From Promicromonospora sp. AC04 (GTDB taxonomy: Bacteria; Actinomycetota; Actinomycetes; Actinomycetales; Cellulomonadaceae), in assembly GCF_003058225.1 (NCBI RefSeq), contig NZ_QBUG01000016.1, positions 1 to 64,000 on the forward strand: a stretch of 64,000 bases of DNA. The letters run 5' to 3'. Position numbers and translations under genes: made by a program. Of this stretch, positions 8,573-17,446 are shown piece after piece. The notes under the pieces are model-generated. The model was not told where the DNA came from. It saw only the letters and a list, made by a program, of their open reading frames with translations, and did no database searches. The stretch's first letter is position 1. The number at the start of each line of letters is the position of its first letter.

Positions 8573-10036
8573 TCAGGCCGGGGTCAGCGTGTACTTGGTC
8601 TGGAGGTACTCGTGGATGCCCTCGGCGCCGCCCTCGCGGCCCAGGCCGGACATCTTCCAGCCACCGAACGGCGCCGCGGCGTTGGAGACGACGCCGACGT
8701 TGAGCCCCATCATCCCGGTCTCCAGGCGCTCGATCATGCGTTGGCCGCGCGACAGGCTCTCGGTGTAGACGTACGAGACGAGCCCGTACTCCGTGTCGTT
8801 GGCCAGGGCGACCGCCTCGTCCTCGGTGTCGAACGTTGCGATGGCGAGCACCGGGCCGAAGATCTCCTCCCGCAGGATGTCGCTGCCGGGCGCGACGCCG
8901 GTCAGGACCGTCGGCTCGAAGAAGCTGCCCGCACCGTCGATGCGCGAGCCGCCGGTGGCGAGCTGAGCGCCCCGGGTCACCGCGTCGTCGACCAGCGCCT
9001 CGGCCTTCGCGACGGCCTTGTCGTCGACCAGGGGGCCGATGGTCACGCCGGGCTCGGTGCCGCGGCCGATCACGAAGCCGTTCACCGCGGCGGTGACGCG
9101 GCGGGCGAACTCGTCGGCGACGGAGGTGTGCACGATGAAGCGGTTGGCGGCGGTGCAGGCCTGCCCGATGTTGCGGAACTTGGCCGCGAGCGCGCCCTTG
9201 ACCGCCTCGTCCAGGTCGGCGTCCTCGAAGACCACGAACGGGGCGTTGCCACCCAGCTCCATCGACGTGCGCAGGACGCCGGGCGCGGCCTGGGCCAGCA
9301 GCCTCTGGCCCACCGGGGTGGACCCGGTGAAGGAAAGCTTGCGCAGCCGCGGGTCGGCGATGATCGGGCCGGAGACGGCGCCCGAGCTGGACGTGGTGAT
9401 CACGTTGACCACGCCGTCGGGCAGGCCGGCGTCCTGCAGCAGCCTTGCGAGGTACAGGGTGGTCAGTGGCGTCAGCGCCGCGGGCTTGACGACCACGGTG
9501 CAGCCGGCAGCCAGGGCCGGCGCGATCTTGCGCGTGGCCATGGCCAGGGGGAAGTTCCACGGGGTGATGAGAAAGCAGGGCCCGACGGGGTGCTGGCTGA
9601 CGATCATGCGGCCCGTGCCCTCGGGGTTCGGCCCGTAGCGGCCGGTGACCCGTACGGCCTCCTCGGCGAACCAGCGCAGGAACTCGCCGCCGTACGTCAC
9701 CTCGCCGCGTGCCTCCGCGAGCGGCTTGCCCATCTCGAGGGTCATCAGGAGGGCGAAGTCCTCGCGACGCTCCTGCAGCAGGTCGAACGCGCGCCGCAGG
9801 ATCTCGCCGCGCACCCGGGCGGGTGCCGCCGCCCACTCGGCTGCCGCGGCGACCGCGGCGTCCAGCGCGGCCATGCCGTCCTCGGCGCCGGCGTCGGCGA
9901 TGGTCCTGATGGTCTTGCCGGTCGCCGGGTCCTCGACGGTGAGGGTGGCACCCGACGCGGCGGGACGCCACCGGCCGCCGACGAGGAGCCCGTCGGGGAC
10001 GGCGGCGAGCAGGTCGGACTCGTGGGTGCTGGTCAT
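8573..10036 (-). CDS. NAD(P)-dependent succinate-semialdehyde dehydrogenase-like enzyme
   Basis: 487 aa aldehyde dehydrogenase. Catalytic Cys294 in NIGQACTAANRF, general-base Glu in TSMELGGNAPFVVF, oxyanion Asn in LITPWNFPLAMATRK. The motifs match the GabD group, which turns succinate semialdehyde into succinate. That product assignment fits the locus: HpaI, encoded at 19356, releases pyruvate and succinate semialdehyde. The start ATG (10034-10036) overlaps the stop of the upstream hydroxylase gene as ATGA, indicating translational coupling in the leftward operon transporter-hydroxylase-dehydrogenase. Confidence 0.87.
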   Translation of the reverse strand: MTSTHESDLLAAVPDGLLVGGRWRPAASGATLTVEDPATGKTIRTIADAGAEDGMAALDAAVAAAAEWAAAPARVRGEILRRAFDLLQERREDFALLMTLEMGKPLAEARGEVTYGGEFLRWFAEEAVRVTGRYGPNPEGTGRMIVSQHPVGPCFLITPWNFPLAMATRKIAPALAAGCTVVVKPAALTPLTTLYLARLLQDAGLPDGVVNVITTSSSGAVSGPIIADPRLRKLSFTGSTPVGQRLLAQAAPGVLRTSMELGGNAPFVVFEDADLDEAVKGALAAKFRNIGQACTAANRFIVHTSVADEFARRVTAAVNGFVIGRGTEPGVTIGPLVDDKAVAKAEALVDDAVTRGAQLATGGSRIDGAGSFFEPTVLTGVAPGSDILREEIFGPVLAIATFDTEDEAVALANDTEYGLVSYVYTESLSRGQRMIERLETGMMGLNVGVVSNAAAPFGGWKMSGLGREGGAEGIHEYLQTKYTLTPA

Positions 10037-12009
10037 GCGTTCTCCTCGGTGTTCGTGCTGTCCTGCGGCAGCAGCGCCCCGGCGAAGAACTCCCTGAGCT
10101 CGTCCGTCGCGGTCAGGGGAAGGACGGCGGCCACGTACTGGTCCGGGCGGACGACGACCACCGCACCGCCGCGGTCGATGCCGCGGAGCTCGAAGATGTC
10201 GTGGGCTGGGTCGGTGGCGTACACCTTCTCGTAGTCGACCAGCCCGAACGGGCCGACCCGGGGCCGGAAGACGTCGGGCACGTCGGCGAACTCGACGGCG
10301 AAGTGGTCCTGCTGGTAGACGACCTTGACGTCGAGCACGGAGTCCGGGTCGGTCCCCGCCGGGGTGTGCCGCAGCAGCGGCGAGCCGGGCGCGGTGCCCA
10401 GCCACTGCGCCCAGTCCCGCAGCGCCGACGGCTCGCCCGGCGCGGCGGCGTCTGCGAACGCGTAGACGCGCCACCGTCCGTCGGCGCGGGCGTGGTGGCC
10501 CAGATGGGCTGGGTTGCCCTCGGCGACGCGCTCCACCGGGGCCGACTTGAACCGTTTGCCGATCGGGAAGCCCGGGGCGAGGCCCTGATGGGCCTGGTCG
10601 GCCACGATCATCGACGGCTGGTACTGCGTCATGAACCCGGCGGGGAACTCCGCCGTCTTGACGTAGAAGTCTTCGAGGTAGGTCGCGTCGGGCAGGTCCT
10701 CGGGGGGCGTGGCCATGAGGCGCGACCATTCCCGGTCGAAGTCGATGAGGTTCTGGGCGACGACCTGCCGCTCGGCCGAGTAAGTGGCCAGCAGGGTCTC
10801 CGGCGCACGGCCGGTGAGCACGTGCGCCAGCTTCCAGGCGATGTTCCAGCCGTCCTGCATCGACACGTTCATGCCCTGCCCGGCCTTCGCGCTGTGGGTG
10901 TGGCAGGCGTCGCCGGTGAGGAACACCCGGGGCGTGCGGGTGCCGGTGGCCTCGGTTTGGACGTCGTCGAACCCGTCGGTGACCCGGTGGCCCACCTCGT
11001 ACACGCTGTGCCAGGGCACGTCCTTCACGTCCAGCGTGTAGGGGTGGATGATCCGGTTGGCCCGGGCGGCGATCTCCTCCAGGGGGGTGGCGCGGACGCC
11101 GCCGTCGTCGTCCGGAGGGACCTCGCCGAGGTCGACGTACCAGCGTGCAAGGAACCCGCCCTCGCGCGGGATGAGCAGGATGGACCCGCCGTCGTGCGAC
11201 TGGATGGCGCACTTGGTGCGCACGTCCGGGAAGTCGGTCACGGCGAGCACGTCCATCACGCCCCAGGCGTGGTTGGCCTTGTCGCCCACGGCCTTGCGGC
11301 CGATCGCCTCCCGGACGGCGCTGTGCGCCCCGTCGCAGCCGATGACGTAGGCGGCCCGTACCGTGCGGGTGCTGCCCTTCCGGGGCCCGGCCGTGTGCCG
11401 CAGCGTGACAGTTACCGGGTAACCGCCCTGCTCGCGTGTGTCCGGGTCCGGCGTGCCCTGCCCCGGCGTGCCCTGCCCCGGCGTGCCCTGGTCCGCCACC
11501 CTGAGACCCACGACCTCAAGGCCGTAGTCCGGGGTCACCCGGGCGGGCGCCTTGGCCGCCACCTCGGCGAAGTAGTCGAGTACCCGCGCCTGGTTGACGA
11601 TCAGGTGCGGGAACTCGCTGACCCCGTCCGGGTCGTCCGGCGGGACGGCGGCGCGGACGATGTTCTCCGGGTTCTCGGGGTCGGGCTTCCAGAACGCCAT
11701 CTCGGTGATCCGGTAGGCCTCGGTCGTGATCCGCTCGGCGAACCCGAACGCCTGGAACGTCTCGACGCTGCGCGCCTGGATGCCGTCTGCCTGGCCCATC
11801 TCGAGGCGCCCGGCCCGCCGCTCGACGACGTGCGTGCGGATGCCCGGGAACTGCGCGAGCTGAGCGGCTGCGATCATGCCCGCCGGGCCGCTGCCGACGA
11901 TGAGCACGTCGACCTCGTCCGGCAGCTCGGCGGGCCGGTCGAGGCCGTACCCCGCAGCGGGCTGCAGCCATGGGTCGCCGGTCACATAGCCGTGGTGGTG
12001 GAACTGCAT
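10033..12009 (-). CDS. FAD-dependent aromatic hydroxylase (3-hydroxybenzoate 4-monooxygenase / phenol 2-monooxygenase type)
   Basis: 658 aa class A flavoprotein monooxygenase with the long C-terminal thioredoxin-like domain of the PheA/MobA group. FAD-binding GxGxxG at VLIVGSGPAGMIAAAQ (about residues 35-50), the DG motif in YVIGCDGAHSAVREAIG, and the GD motif in VFLTGDACHTHSAKAGQGMN. Such enzymes use NAD(P)H and O2 to add an ortho-hydroxyl to a phenol. Next to the hpa genes, the likely product is homoprotocatechuate, made from 4- or 3-hydroxyphenylacetate, so the enzyme would stand in for two-component HpaBC, which is absent here. Substrate choice is inference. An in-frame triple repeat (GTPGQ) adds a flexible loop near residue 180. 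Confidence 0.85.
   Translation of the reverse strand: MQFHHHGYVTGDPWLQPAAGYGLDRPAELPDEVDVLIVGSGPAGMIAAAQLAQFPGIRTHVVERRAGRLEMGQADGIQARSVETFQAFGFAERITTEAYRITEMAFWKPDPENPENIVRAAVPPDDPDGVSEFPHLIVNQARVLDYFAEVAAKAPARVTPDYGLEVVGLRVADQGTPGQGTPGQGTPDPDTREQGGYPVTVTLRHTAGPRKGSTRTVRAAYVIGCDGAHSAVREAIGRKAVGDKANHAWGVMDVLAVTDFPDVRTKCAIQSHDGGSILLIPREGGFLARWYVDLGEVPPDDDGGVRATPLEEIAARANRIIHPYTLDVKDVPWHSVYEVGHRVTDGFDDVQTEATGTRTPRVFLTGDACHTHSAKAGQGMNVSMQDGWNIAWKLAHVLTGRAPETLLATYSAERQVVAQNLIDFDREWSRLMATPPEDLPDATYLEDFYVKTAEFPAGFMTQYQPSMIVADQAHQGLAPGFPIGKRFKSAPVERVAEGNPAHLGHHARADGRWRVYAFADAAAPGEPSALRDWAQWLGTAPGSPLLRHTPAGTDPDSVLDVKVVYQQDHFAVEFADVPDVFRPRVGPFGLVDYEKVYATDPAHDIFELRGIDRGGAVVVVRPDQYVAAVLPLTATDELREFFAGALLPQDSTNTEENA
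11448..11492 (-). repeat. 3 x 15-bp tandem repeat inside the hydroxylase gene
   Basis: Three consecutive copies of CCGGCGTGCCCTGCC (the third ends GT), at 11448, 11463 and 11478, encode GTPGQ-GTPGQ-GTPDP in the hydroxylase. The repeat sits in a surface-loop position between conserved blocks and is likely to vary in copy number. Confidence 0.85.
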
Positions 12010-12054
12010 CGTTCGTCCGTTCTGCTCGTGGTGCCGTCGCGGGGTGTGGGCCGC

Positions 12055-13434
12055 TCAGGCGTTGGCCAGGCCGTAGATCGGGCTGGTGGCCTGCAGCTCC
12101 TCGTGGTCCGGGCCGAGCGGGATACCCGTACGGTCGCGCAGGATGAGCGTCGCGGCCAGCCCGAGCACGGTCATGCCGGCGAGGTAGTGGGTCACCGAGG
12201 TCGTCGTGCCGCTGGACTGGACCAACGCCGTGGCGATGGTGGGCGCGAACGCGCCGCCGAGGATCGACCCGATCGCATACGAGATCGAGACGCCGGAGAA
12301 CCGGATCGACGCCGGGAACAGCTCGGCGTAGAACGCCGCCTGCGGACCGTAGGTCAACCCCAGGCCGACGGACAGGAGGACCAGGCCGAGCAGCAGCGAC
12401 TCGAACGTTCCGCGGTTGACCAGCGGGAACAGCAAGAGCACACCCGCGAGCTGCACCACGAAGCCGATCACGTAGGTGGTGCGGCGGCCGAGGCGGTCGG
12501 ACACGGCCCCCGCCGTCCACGTCGAGGCGAGCCAGACGACGGCGGAGACCGTCACCGCCCACAGCACCGGCCCCTGGCCGAGCCCGACGGGACCCGCCGG
12601 GTCGGACGCGTAGCGCTGGATGTAGCCGCCTGTGGTCATGTAGCCCACGGCGTTGTTGCCGGCGAAGACGAGCGCGGCGACCAGCACCAGCGGCGTGTGC
12701 TTGCGGAAGAGCTGCAGCAGCGGCTGGCGGGTGGTCTCCGCGCGCTGGGCGATCTCCACGAACACGGGGCTCTCCTCGACGCTGCGGCGCACCCAGTACC
12801 CGATGCCGATGAGCACGACGCTCAGCAGGAACGGGACGCGCCAGCCCCAGGCGAGGAACGCGTCGCCGGGCGCGACGGCGGTCATGACGGCGAGGACACC
12901 GGACGCGAGCAGCAGGCCGAGCGGGACGCCGATCTGGGGCGAGGCGCCGAAGAGCCCGCGGTGGCGCACCGGCGCGTGCTCGCAGGACATGAGCACGGCC
13001 CCGCCCCACTCGCCGCCGGCCGAGATGCCCTGGAGGATCCGCAGCAGCACCAGCAGGATCGGAGCCGCGACGCCGATCTGGGCATACGTCGGCAGCACGC
13101 CGATGAGCGCGGTCGCCATACCCATGAGCACCAGGGTCAGGACGAGCACCACGCGCCGTCCGTACTTGTCGCCGAGGTGCCCGGCGATGAACGCGCCGAG
13201 CGGGCGGAAGAGGAAGCTGACGCCCACCGAGCCGAACGCCAGGAGAGTGCCGAGGCTCGGACCCGCGGGCTCGAAGAACAGCTGGCCGAAGACGAGGCCG
13301 GCCGCGGAGGCGTAGATGAAGAAGTCGTACCACTCGACGGTCGTGCCGACGACGGTCGCGAGGACGACGCGGCGGCGCTCGCGGGACGAGGAGGTACGGG
13401 CCGCGGTGGGCCCGTCCGGGATCGGACGTGTCAT
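12055..13434 (-). CDS. MFS transporter, metabolite:H+ symporter (MHS) family
   Basis: 459 aa, about 12 hydrophobic helices. The loop 2-3 MFS motif is GHLGDKYGRRVVLVL. The N-terminal VVGTTVEWYDFFIYASAAGLVFGQLFF is typical of the ShiA/ProP/KgtP subgroup, which takes up organic or aromatic acids with protons. It is the first gene of the leftward operon, 45 bp before the hydroxylase, so it most likely imports the aromatic acid degraded by this locus. The start ATG follows GGGAG. The 196-bp region to the divergent FAH-RraA gene holds overlapping promoters. Confidence 0.88.
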   Translation of the reverse strand: MTRPIPDGPTAARTSSSRERRRVVLATVVGTTVEWYDFFIYASAAGLVFGQLFFEPAGPSLGTLLAFGSVGVSFLFRPLGAFIAGHLGDKYGRRVVLVLTLVLMGMATALIGVLPTYAQIGVAAPILLVLLRILQGISAGGEWGGAVLMSCEHAPVRHRGLFGASPQIGVPLGLLLASGVLAVMTAVAPGDAFLAWGWRVPFLLSVVLIGIGYWVRRSVEESPVFVEIAQRAETTRQPLLQLFRKHTPLVLVAALVFAGNNAVGYMTTGGYIQRYASDPAGPVGLGQGPVLWAVTVSAVVWLASTWTAGAVSDRLGRRTTYVIGFVVQLAGVLLLFPLVNRGTFESLLLGLVLLSVGLGLTYGPQAAFYAELFPASIRFSGVSISYAIGSILGGAFAPTIATALVQSSGTTTSVTHYLAGMTVLGLAATLILRDRTGIPLGPDHEELQATSPIYGLANA

Positions 13435-13507
13435 CGCATGACTCCCTTGTCATCCGGGCCTGCCGTCGTCGGAAGGCGCGTCGTGGTGGTTGGGCCGGGG
13501 GCCGGCA

Positions 13508-13543
13508 TTGCCGTACTACCGCCGACCATATACGATCTGAGAT
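13508..13543 (+). promoter_or_regulatory. Candidate promoter/operator between the divergent aromatic operons
   Basis: TTGCCG (13508-13513), a 17-bp spacer and TACGAT (13531-13536) resemble an actinobacterial promoter directed at 13631. The -10 overlaps the palindrome ATCT-G-AGAT (13535-13543) and a 12-bp-spaced direct repeat of ATACGA (13530 and 13542). The reverse strand offers TATATG for the transporter operon. It is a plausible site for the GntR protein encoded at 15172. Confidence 0.4.
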
Positions 13544-13630
13544 ACGAAATGCCAGAGGTCGTGGAGGACTGACGAAACGACGAGCAGCACGACTGGCAGA
13601 ACGACTGACGGTCGACGGGCAAGGGAGCTC

Positions 13631-15175
13631 ATGGGTACTGAGGCGCACGGGAACGGTCCGCTCGCGGAACGGCCGGGGAAGATCGTCGCGGTCCACATCG
13701 CGTACGTCTCGCGCGCCGACCAGCGCGGACGACGGCCCGCCGCGCCGTCATACTTCCTCAAGCCGGCCAGCTCGCTCGCCGCCTCCGGGGACGTGGTCGA
13801 GCGGCCGGCCGGCACGGAGCTGCTCGCCTTCGAGGGGGAGATCGCGCTGGTCATCGGCGAGCCGGCCCGGCACGTGCCGGTCGAGGAGGCCTGGGGCCAC
13901 GTCGCCGCCGTGACCGCCGGGAACGACCTCGGCGTGTACGACCTGCGGTGGGCCGACAAGGGCTCGAACGTGCGCTCCAAGGGCCGCGACGGCTACACGC
14001 CGCTCGGCCCCGCGCTCATCGACGCCCGCACGGTCGACCCGGCCGCGCTGCGGGTACGCACCTGGGTCAACGGCAAGCTCGTGCAGGAGGACACCACCGA
14101 CGAGGACGCGCTGCTGTTCCCGTTCGCGCAGATCGTGGCAGACCTGTCCCAGCACCTGACGCTGGAGCGGGGCGACGTCGTCCTCACGGGCACGCCCGCC
14201 GGTTCGAGCGTCGTCGGGCCGGGCGACGTCGTCGAGGTCGAGGTGGATGCCCCGACGGCGCCCGGCGCGCCGACGTCGGGCCGCCTGGTGACCACCGTGG
14301 TCCAGGGCGAGGTGCCGTTCGGCGACGTCGGCGCGGGACCGAAGATCGACGACACGCAGCGGGCCGAGGCGTGGGGCAGCCGCGAGGCCGCGGGCCTCGC
14401 GCCCGAGCCGGAGCCGTTCGTGCTCACCGAGGCGCTCGCCGACAAGCTGCGGCGCGCGCCGGTCGCCGGGCTCTCCGCCCAGCTGCGCAAGCGCGGGCTG
14501 AACAACGTGATCATCGAGGGCGTGCGGCCGAACACGCCCGGCGCGACGATCGTCGGCCGCGCGCGGACGCTGCGCTTCGTGCCGAACCGCGAGGACCTGT
14601 TCGCCGCGCACGGCGGCGGCTACAACGCGCAGAAGCGCGCGTTCGACGCCGTCGGCGCAGGCGAGGTCATCGTCATCGAGGCGCGCGGCGAGACCGGCTC
14701 GGCGACCCTCGGCGACGTCCTCGCGCTGCGCGCCAAGGTGCGCGGGGCCGCGGGCGTCGTCACCGACGGCGGCGTGCGCGACTTCGGCGCCGTGGCCGCC
14801 ACCGGGCTGGCCGTCTTCTCGAAGGGCCCGCACCCCGCGGTGCTCGGCCGCCGGCACGTGCCGTGGGACACCGGCACGGCCGTGGCCTGCGGCGGGGCGA
14901 CGGTGCTGCCGGGCGACGTCGTCGTGGGCGACGCGGACGGCGTCGTCGTCATCCCGCCGCACCTGGCCGAGGAGGTCGCCGACGCGACCCTCGCCCAGGA
15001 GGACGAGGACGCCTGGGTCGCCGAGCAGGTCGCCGCCGGCCATCCGGTCGACGGGCTGTTCCCCCCGAACGCCGAGTGGCGGGCGCGCTACGAGTCGTGG
15101 AGGTCCCGGGCACAGGAGTCCCAGGCGCAGGAGTCCCGGGCGCAGAAGCTCCAGGAACAGCGGGAGTCGCGATGA
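13631..15175 (+). CDS. Fumarylacetoacetate-hydrolase-fold domain fused to an RraA-like aldolase/decarboxylase domain (HpaG-like role)
   Basis: 514 aa, two domains. Residues about 15-240 form an FAH fold with the metal ligands Glu68 and Glu70 (FEGEIALVIG) and Asp99 (NDLGVYDLR). Residues about 265-485 form an RraA-like fold: GDVLALRAKVRGAAGVVTDG followed by Arg383-Asp384 in GGVRDFG, the signature of HMG/oxaloacetate aldolase-decarboxylases. Classical HpaG/HpcE proteins carry two FAH repeats for isomerisation and decarboxylation of the ring-cleavage product; here the second unit is replaced by RraA. Position at the head of the hpa operon suggests it performs the decarboxylase/isomerase steps. 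The start has AAGGGAG 4 bp upstream. A repeat-encoded Gln/Glu/Arg-rich tail ends the protein. Confidence 0.85.
   Translation: MGTEAHGNGPLAERPGKIVAVHIAYVSRADQRGRRPAAPSYFLKPASSLAASGDVVERPAGTELLAFEGEIALVIGEPARHVPVEEAWGHVAAVTAGNDLGVYDLRWADKGSNVRSKGRDGYTPLGPALIDARTVDPAALRVRTWVNGKLVQEDTTDEDALLFPFAQIVADLSQHLTLERGDVVLTGTPAGSSVVGPGDVVEVEVDAPTAPGAPTSGRLVTTVVQGEVPFGDVGAGPKIDDTQRAEAWGSREAAGLAPEPEPFVLTEALADKLRRAPVAGLSAQLRKRGLNNVIIEGVRPNTPGATIVGRARTLRFVPNREDLFAAHGGGYNAQKRAFDAVGAGEVIVIEARGETGSATLGDVLALRAKVRGAAGVVTDGGVRDFGAVAATGLAVFSKGPHPAVLGRRHVPWDTGTAVACGGATVLPGDVVVGDADGVVVIPPHLAEEVADATLAQEDEDAWVAEQVAAGHPVDGLFPPNAEWRARYESWRSRAQESQAQESRAQKLQEQRESR
15107..15166 (+). repeat. 4 x 15-bp degenerate tandem repeat at the 3' end of the FAH-RraA gene
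   Basis: Units start at 15107, 15122, 15137 and 15152 and encode RAQES, QAQES, RAQKL and QEQRE. They form a charged C-terminal tail after the last RraA helix. The end of this array also supplies the GGGAG used to start the gntR gene. Confidence 0.75.
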
Positions 15176-15939
15176 CAAGCGGAGACGTGACGACGTCGGC
15201 CGTCGAGGTAGCGTTCGCCGGCGCACTCAGCAAGTCCCAGCTCGCCTACGACCACCTGCACGACCGCATCGCGCGCCGCGACCTCAGCCCGGGCTACCGC
15301 CTCGTGCTGCAGAGCATCGCCGACGAGCTCGCGATGAGCGTCGTGCCCGTACGCGAGGCGATCCGGCGGCTGGAGGCCGAGGGCCTGGTGACCTACGAGC
15401 GCAACGTCGGCGCCCGGGTCGCGATGATCGACGAGCACGGGTACGTCGACGCCATGCAGGCCCTCGGTGTCGTCGAGGGAGCGGCCACCGGCCTCTCGGC
15501 ACCCGGCATCTCCGCCCGGGACCTCGAGCGGGCGTCCGAGGTGAACGACCGGCTGCGCGCCCTGCTCGACCACTTCGACCCGCACGCGTTCACGGCGCTG
15601 AACCGGCAGTTCCACTCGGTGCTGTTCGAGTCGTGCCCCAACCAGCTGCTGCTCGACATGGTCCACCGCGGCTGGGCCCAGCTGTCCGGGCTGCGCGACT
15701 CCACCTTTGCCTTCGTGCCCGGCCGGGCCCACGACTCCGTGGCCGAGCACGTCCACATCCTCGACCTGATCGCACGCGGGGCCGACCCGCTCGAGATCGA
15801 GATCGCCGCGCGCAACCACCGCTGGGCGACGATGCAGGCCTTCCTGGACTCCCGCGCCGACGCTCGCACCCCCGCTCGCACTGACCCTCGCACCGACGGC
15901 GCCGCGCCCCACCAGACCCGACACCGGGAGACACGATGA
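15172..15939 (+). CDS. GntR-family (FCD-type) transcriptional regulator of the hpa operon
   Basis: 255 aa. Winged helix at about residues 18-85 with the recognition region LVLQSIADELAMSVVPVREAIRRLEAEG. It is followed by an all-helical ligand-binding domain with metal-site-like His/Asp residues (LNRQFHSVLFE, VAEHVHILDLI, RNHRWATM). The start overlaps the preceding stop as ATGA, and the stop overlaps the hpaE start as ATGA, so it is co-translated inside the operon. It probably represses both divergent operons until an aromatic intermediate binds; that is inferred from position. The last 25 residues are Arg/Thr/Asp-rich and look dispensable. Confidence 0.88.
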   Translation: MTSGDVTTSAVEVAFAGALSKSQLAYDHLHDRIARRDLSPGYRLVLQSIADELAMSVVPVREAIRRLEAEGLVTYERNVGARVAMIDEHGYVDAMQALGVVEGAATGLSAPGISARDLERASEVNDRLRALLDHFDPHAFTALNRQFHSVLFESCPNQLLLDMVHRGWAQLSGLRDSTFAFVPGRAHDSVAEHVHILDLIARGADPLEIEIAARNHRWATMQAFLDSRADARTPARTDPRTDGAAPHQTRHRETR

Positions 15940-17444
15940 CCGACCAGCCGACCCGCCACGTGCCAGCCGGCTTGCCCGGCCGCATCCAGCACTACATCGG
16001 CGGCAAGTTCGTCGACTCGGCCGACGGCGGCACGTTCGACGTGCTCGACCCGGTGACCAACGAGGTCTACGTGCGGGCGGCGGCCGGAAAGGCGGCAGAC
16101 GTCGACCACGCCGTGGCCGCGGCGCGCGACGCGTTCGTGAACGGTCCCTGGCCCAGGATGCTGCCGCGCGAGCGCTCGCGGATCCTGCACCGCATCGCGG
16201 ACATCGTCGAGTCCCGCGACGCGCGGCTGGCCGAGCTGGAGAGCTTCGACTCCGGCCTGCCCATCACGCAGGCGCTGGGCCAGGCGCGCCGGGCGGCGGA
16301 GAACTTCCGGTTCTTCGCCGACCTGGTAGTGGCCCAGTCGGACGACGCGTTCAAGGTGCCCGGCCGCCAGCTCAACTACGTCAACCGCAAGCCGATCGGC
16401 GTCGCCGGCCTCATCACGCCGTGGAACACGCCGTTCATGCTGGAGTCGTGGAAGCTCGGCCCGGCGCTGGCGACGGGCAACACCGTGGTGCTCAAGCCCG
16501 CCGAGTTCACGCCGCTCTCGGCGTCGCTGTGGGCCGGCATCTTCGAGGAGGCAGGGCTGCCTGAGGGTGTGTTCAACCTGGTCAACGGCCTCGGCGAAGA
16601 GGCGGGGGACGCGCTGGTCAAGCATCCGGACGTCCCGCTGGTCTCGTTCACGGGGGAGAGCCGCACCGGGCAGCTCATCTTCGCCAACGCCGCCCCGTAC
16701 CTCAAGGGCCTGTCGATGGAGCTGGGCGGCAAGTCCCCGGCGATAGTCTTCGCCGACGCCGACCTGGACGCCGCGATCGACGCGACGATCTTCGGCGTCT
16801 TCTCCCTGAACGGCGAGCGCTGCACCGCCGGCAGCCGGATCCTCGTCGAGCGCCCGGTCTACGACGAGTTCGTCGAGCGGTACGCCGAGCAGGCGAAGCG
16901 GGTGGTCGTGGGCGACCCGCAGGACCCGAGGACCGAGGTCGGCGCGCTCGTGCACCCCGAGCACTACGCGAAGGTCGTCTCCTACATCGAGATCGGCAGG
17001 ACGGAGGGCCGGCTCGTGGCGGGCGGCGGGCGCCCGGAGGGCTTCCCGGAAGGCAACTACGTGGCGCCGACCGTCTTCGCGGACGTGCCGCCGTCGGCCC
17101 GGATCTTCCAGGAGGAGATCTTCGGCCCGGTAGTGGCGATCACGCCGTTCGACACCGACCAGGAGGCGCTCGCCCTGGCCAACGGCGTCAGGTACGGGCT
17201 GGCCGCCTACGTGTGGACAAACGACCTCAGGCGCGCGCACAACTTCGCGCAGGCGATCGAGGCGGGCATGGTCTGGCTCAACTCGAACAACGTGCGTGAC
17301 CTGCGCACGCCGTTCGGCGGGGTCAAGGCCTCCGGCCTCGGGCACGAGGGCGGCTACCGCTCGATCGACTTCTACACCGACCAGCAGGCCGTGCACATCA
17401 CGCTCGGTCCGGCGCACAACCCGACGTTCGGCAAGGGAGCCTGA
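15936..17444 (+). CDS. hpaE: 5-carboxymethyl-2-hydroxymuconate-semialdehyde dehydrogenase
   Basis: 502 aa NAD-dependent aldehyde dehydrogenase. Catalytic Cys296 in NGERCTAGSRI, Glu262 in SMELGGKSPAIVF, Asn in LITPWNTPFMLESWK. The NGERCTAGSR form of the active site is typical of HpaE rather than of general ALDHs. It oxidises the semialdehyde formed by HpaD to 5-carboxymethyl-2-hydroxymuconate. Operon position between gntR and hpaD (2 bp to the next start) supports the assignment strongly. Confidence 0.92.
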   Translation: MTDQPTRHVPAGLPGRIQHYIGGKFVDSADGGTFDVLDPVTNEVYVRAAAGKAADVDHAVAAARDAFVNGPWPRMLPRERSRILHRIADIVESRDARLAELESFDSGLPITQALGQARRAAENFRFFADLVVAQSDDAFKVPGRQLNYVNRKPIGVAGLITPWNTPFMLESWKLGPALATGNTVVLKPAEFTPLSASLWAGIFEEAGLPEGVFNLVNGLGEEAGDALVKHPDVPLVSFTGESRTGQLIFANAAPYLKGLSMELGGKSPAIVFADADLDAAIDATIFGVFSLNGERCTAGSRILVERPVYDEFVERYAEQAKRVVVGDPQDPRTEVGALVHPEHYAKVVSYIEIGRTEGRLVAGGGRPEGFPEGNYVAPTVFADVPPSARIFQEEIFGPVVAITPFDTDQEALALANGVRYGLAAYVWTNDLRRAHNFAQAIEAGMVWLNSNNVRDLRTPFGGVKASGLGHEGGYRSIDFYTDQQAVHITLGPAHNPTFGKGA

Positions 17445-17446
17445 CG

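Noticed and set aside
6567-9971. 1134-codon open frame on the - strand
   Set aside because: Arg/Pro/Gly-rich shadow in another frame of the ThDP and aldehyde dehydrogenase genes, which have full catalytic motifs.
10201-13572. 1123-codon open frame on the + strand
   Set aside because: It is the complement of the hydroxylase and transporter genes, is Arg/Gly/Val/Asp-rich with no domain, and crosses the divergent promoter.
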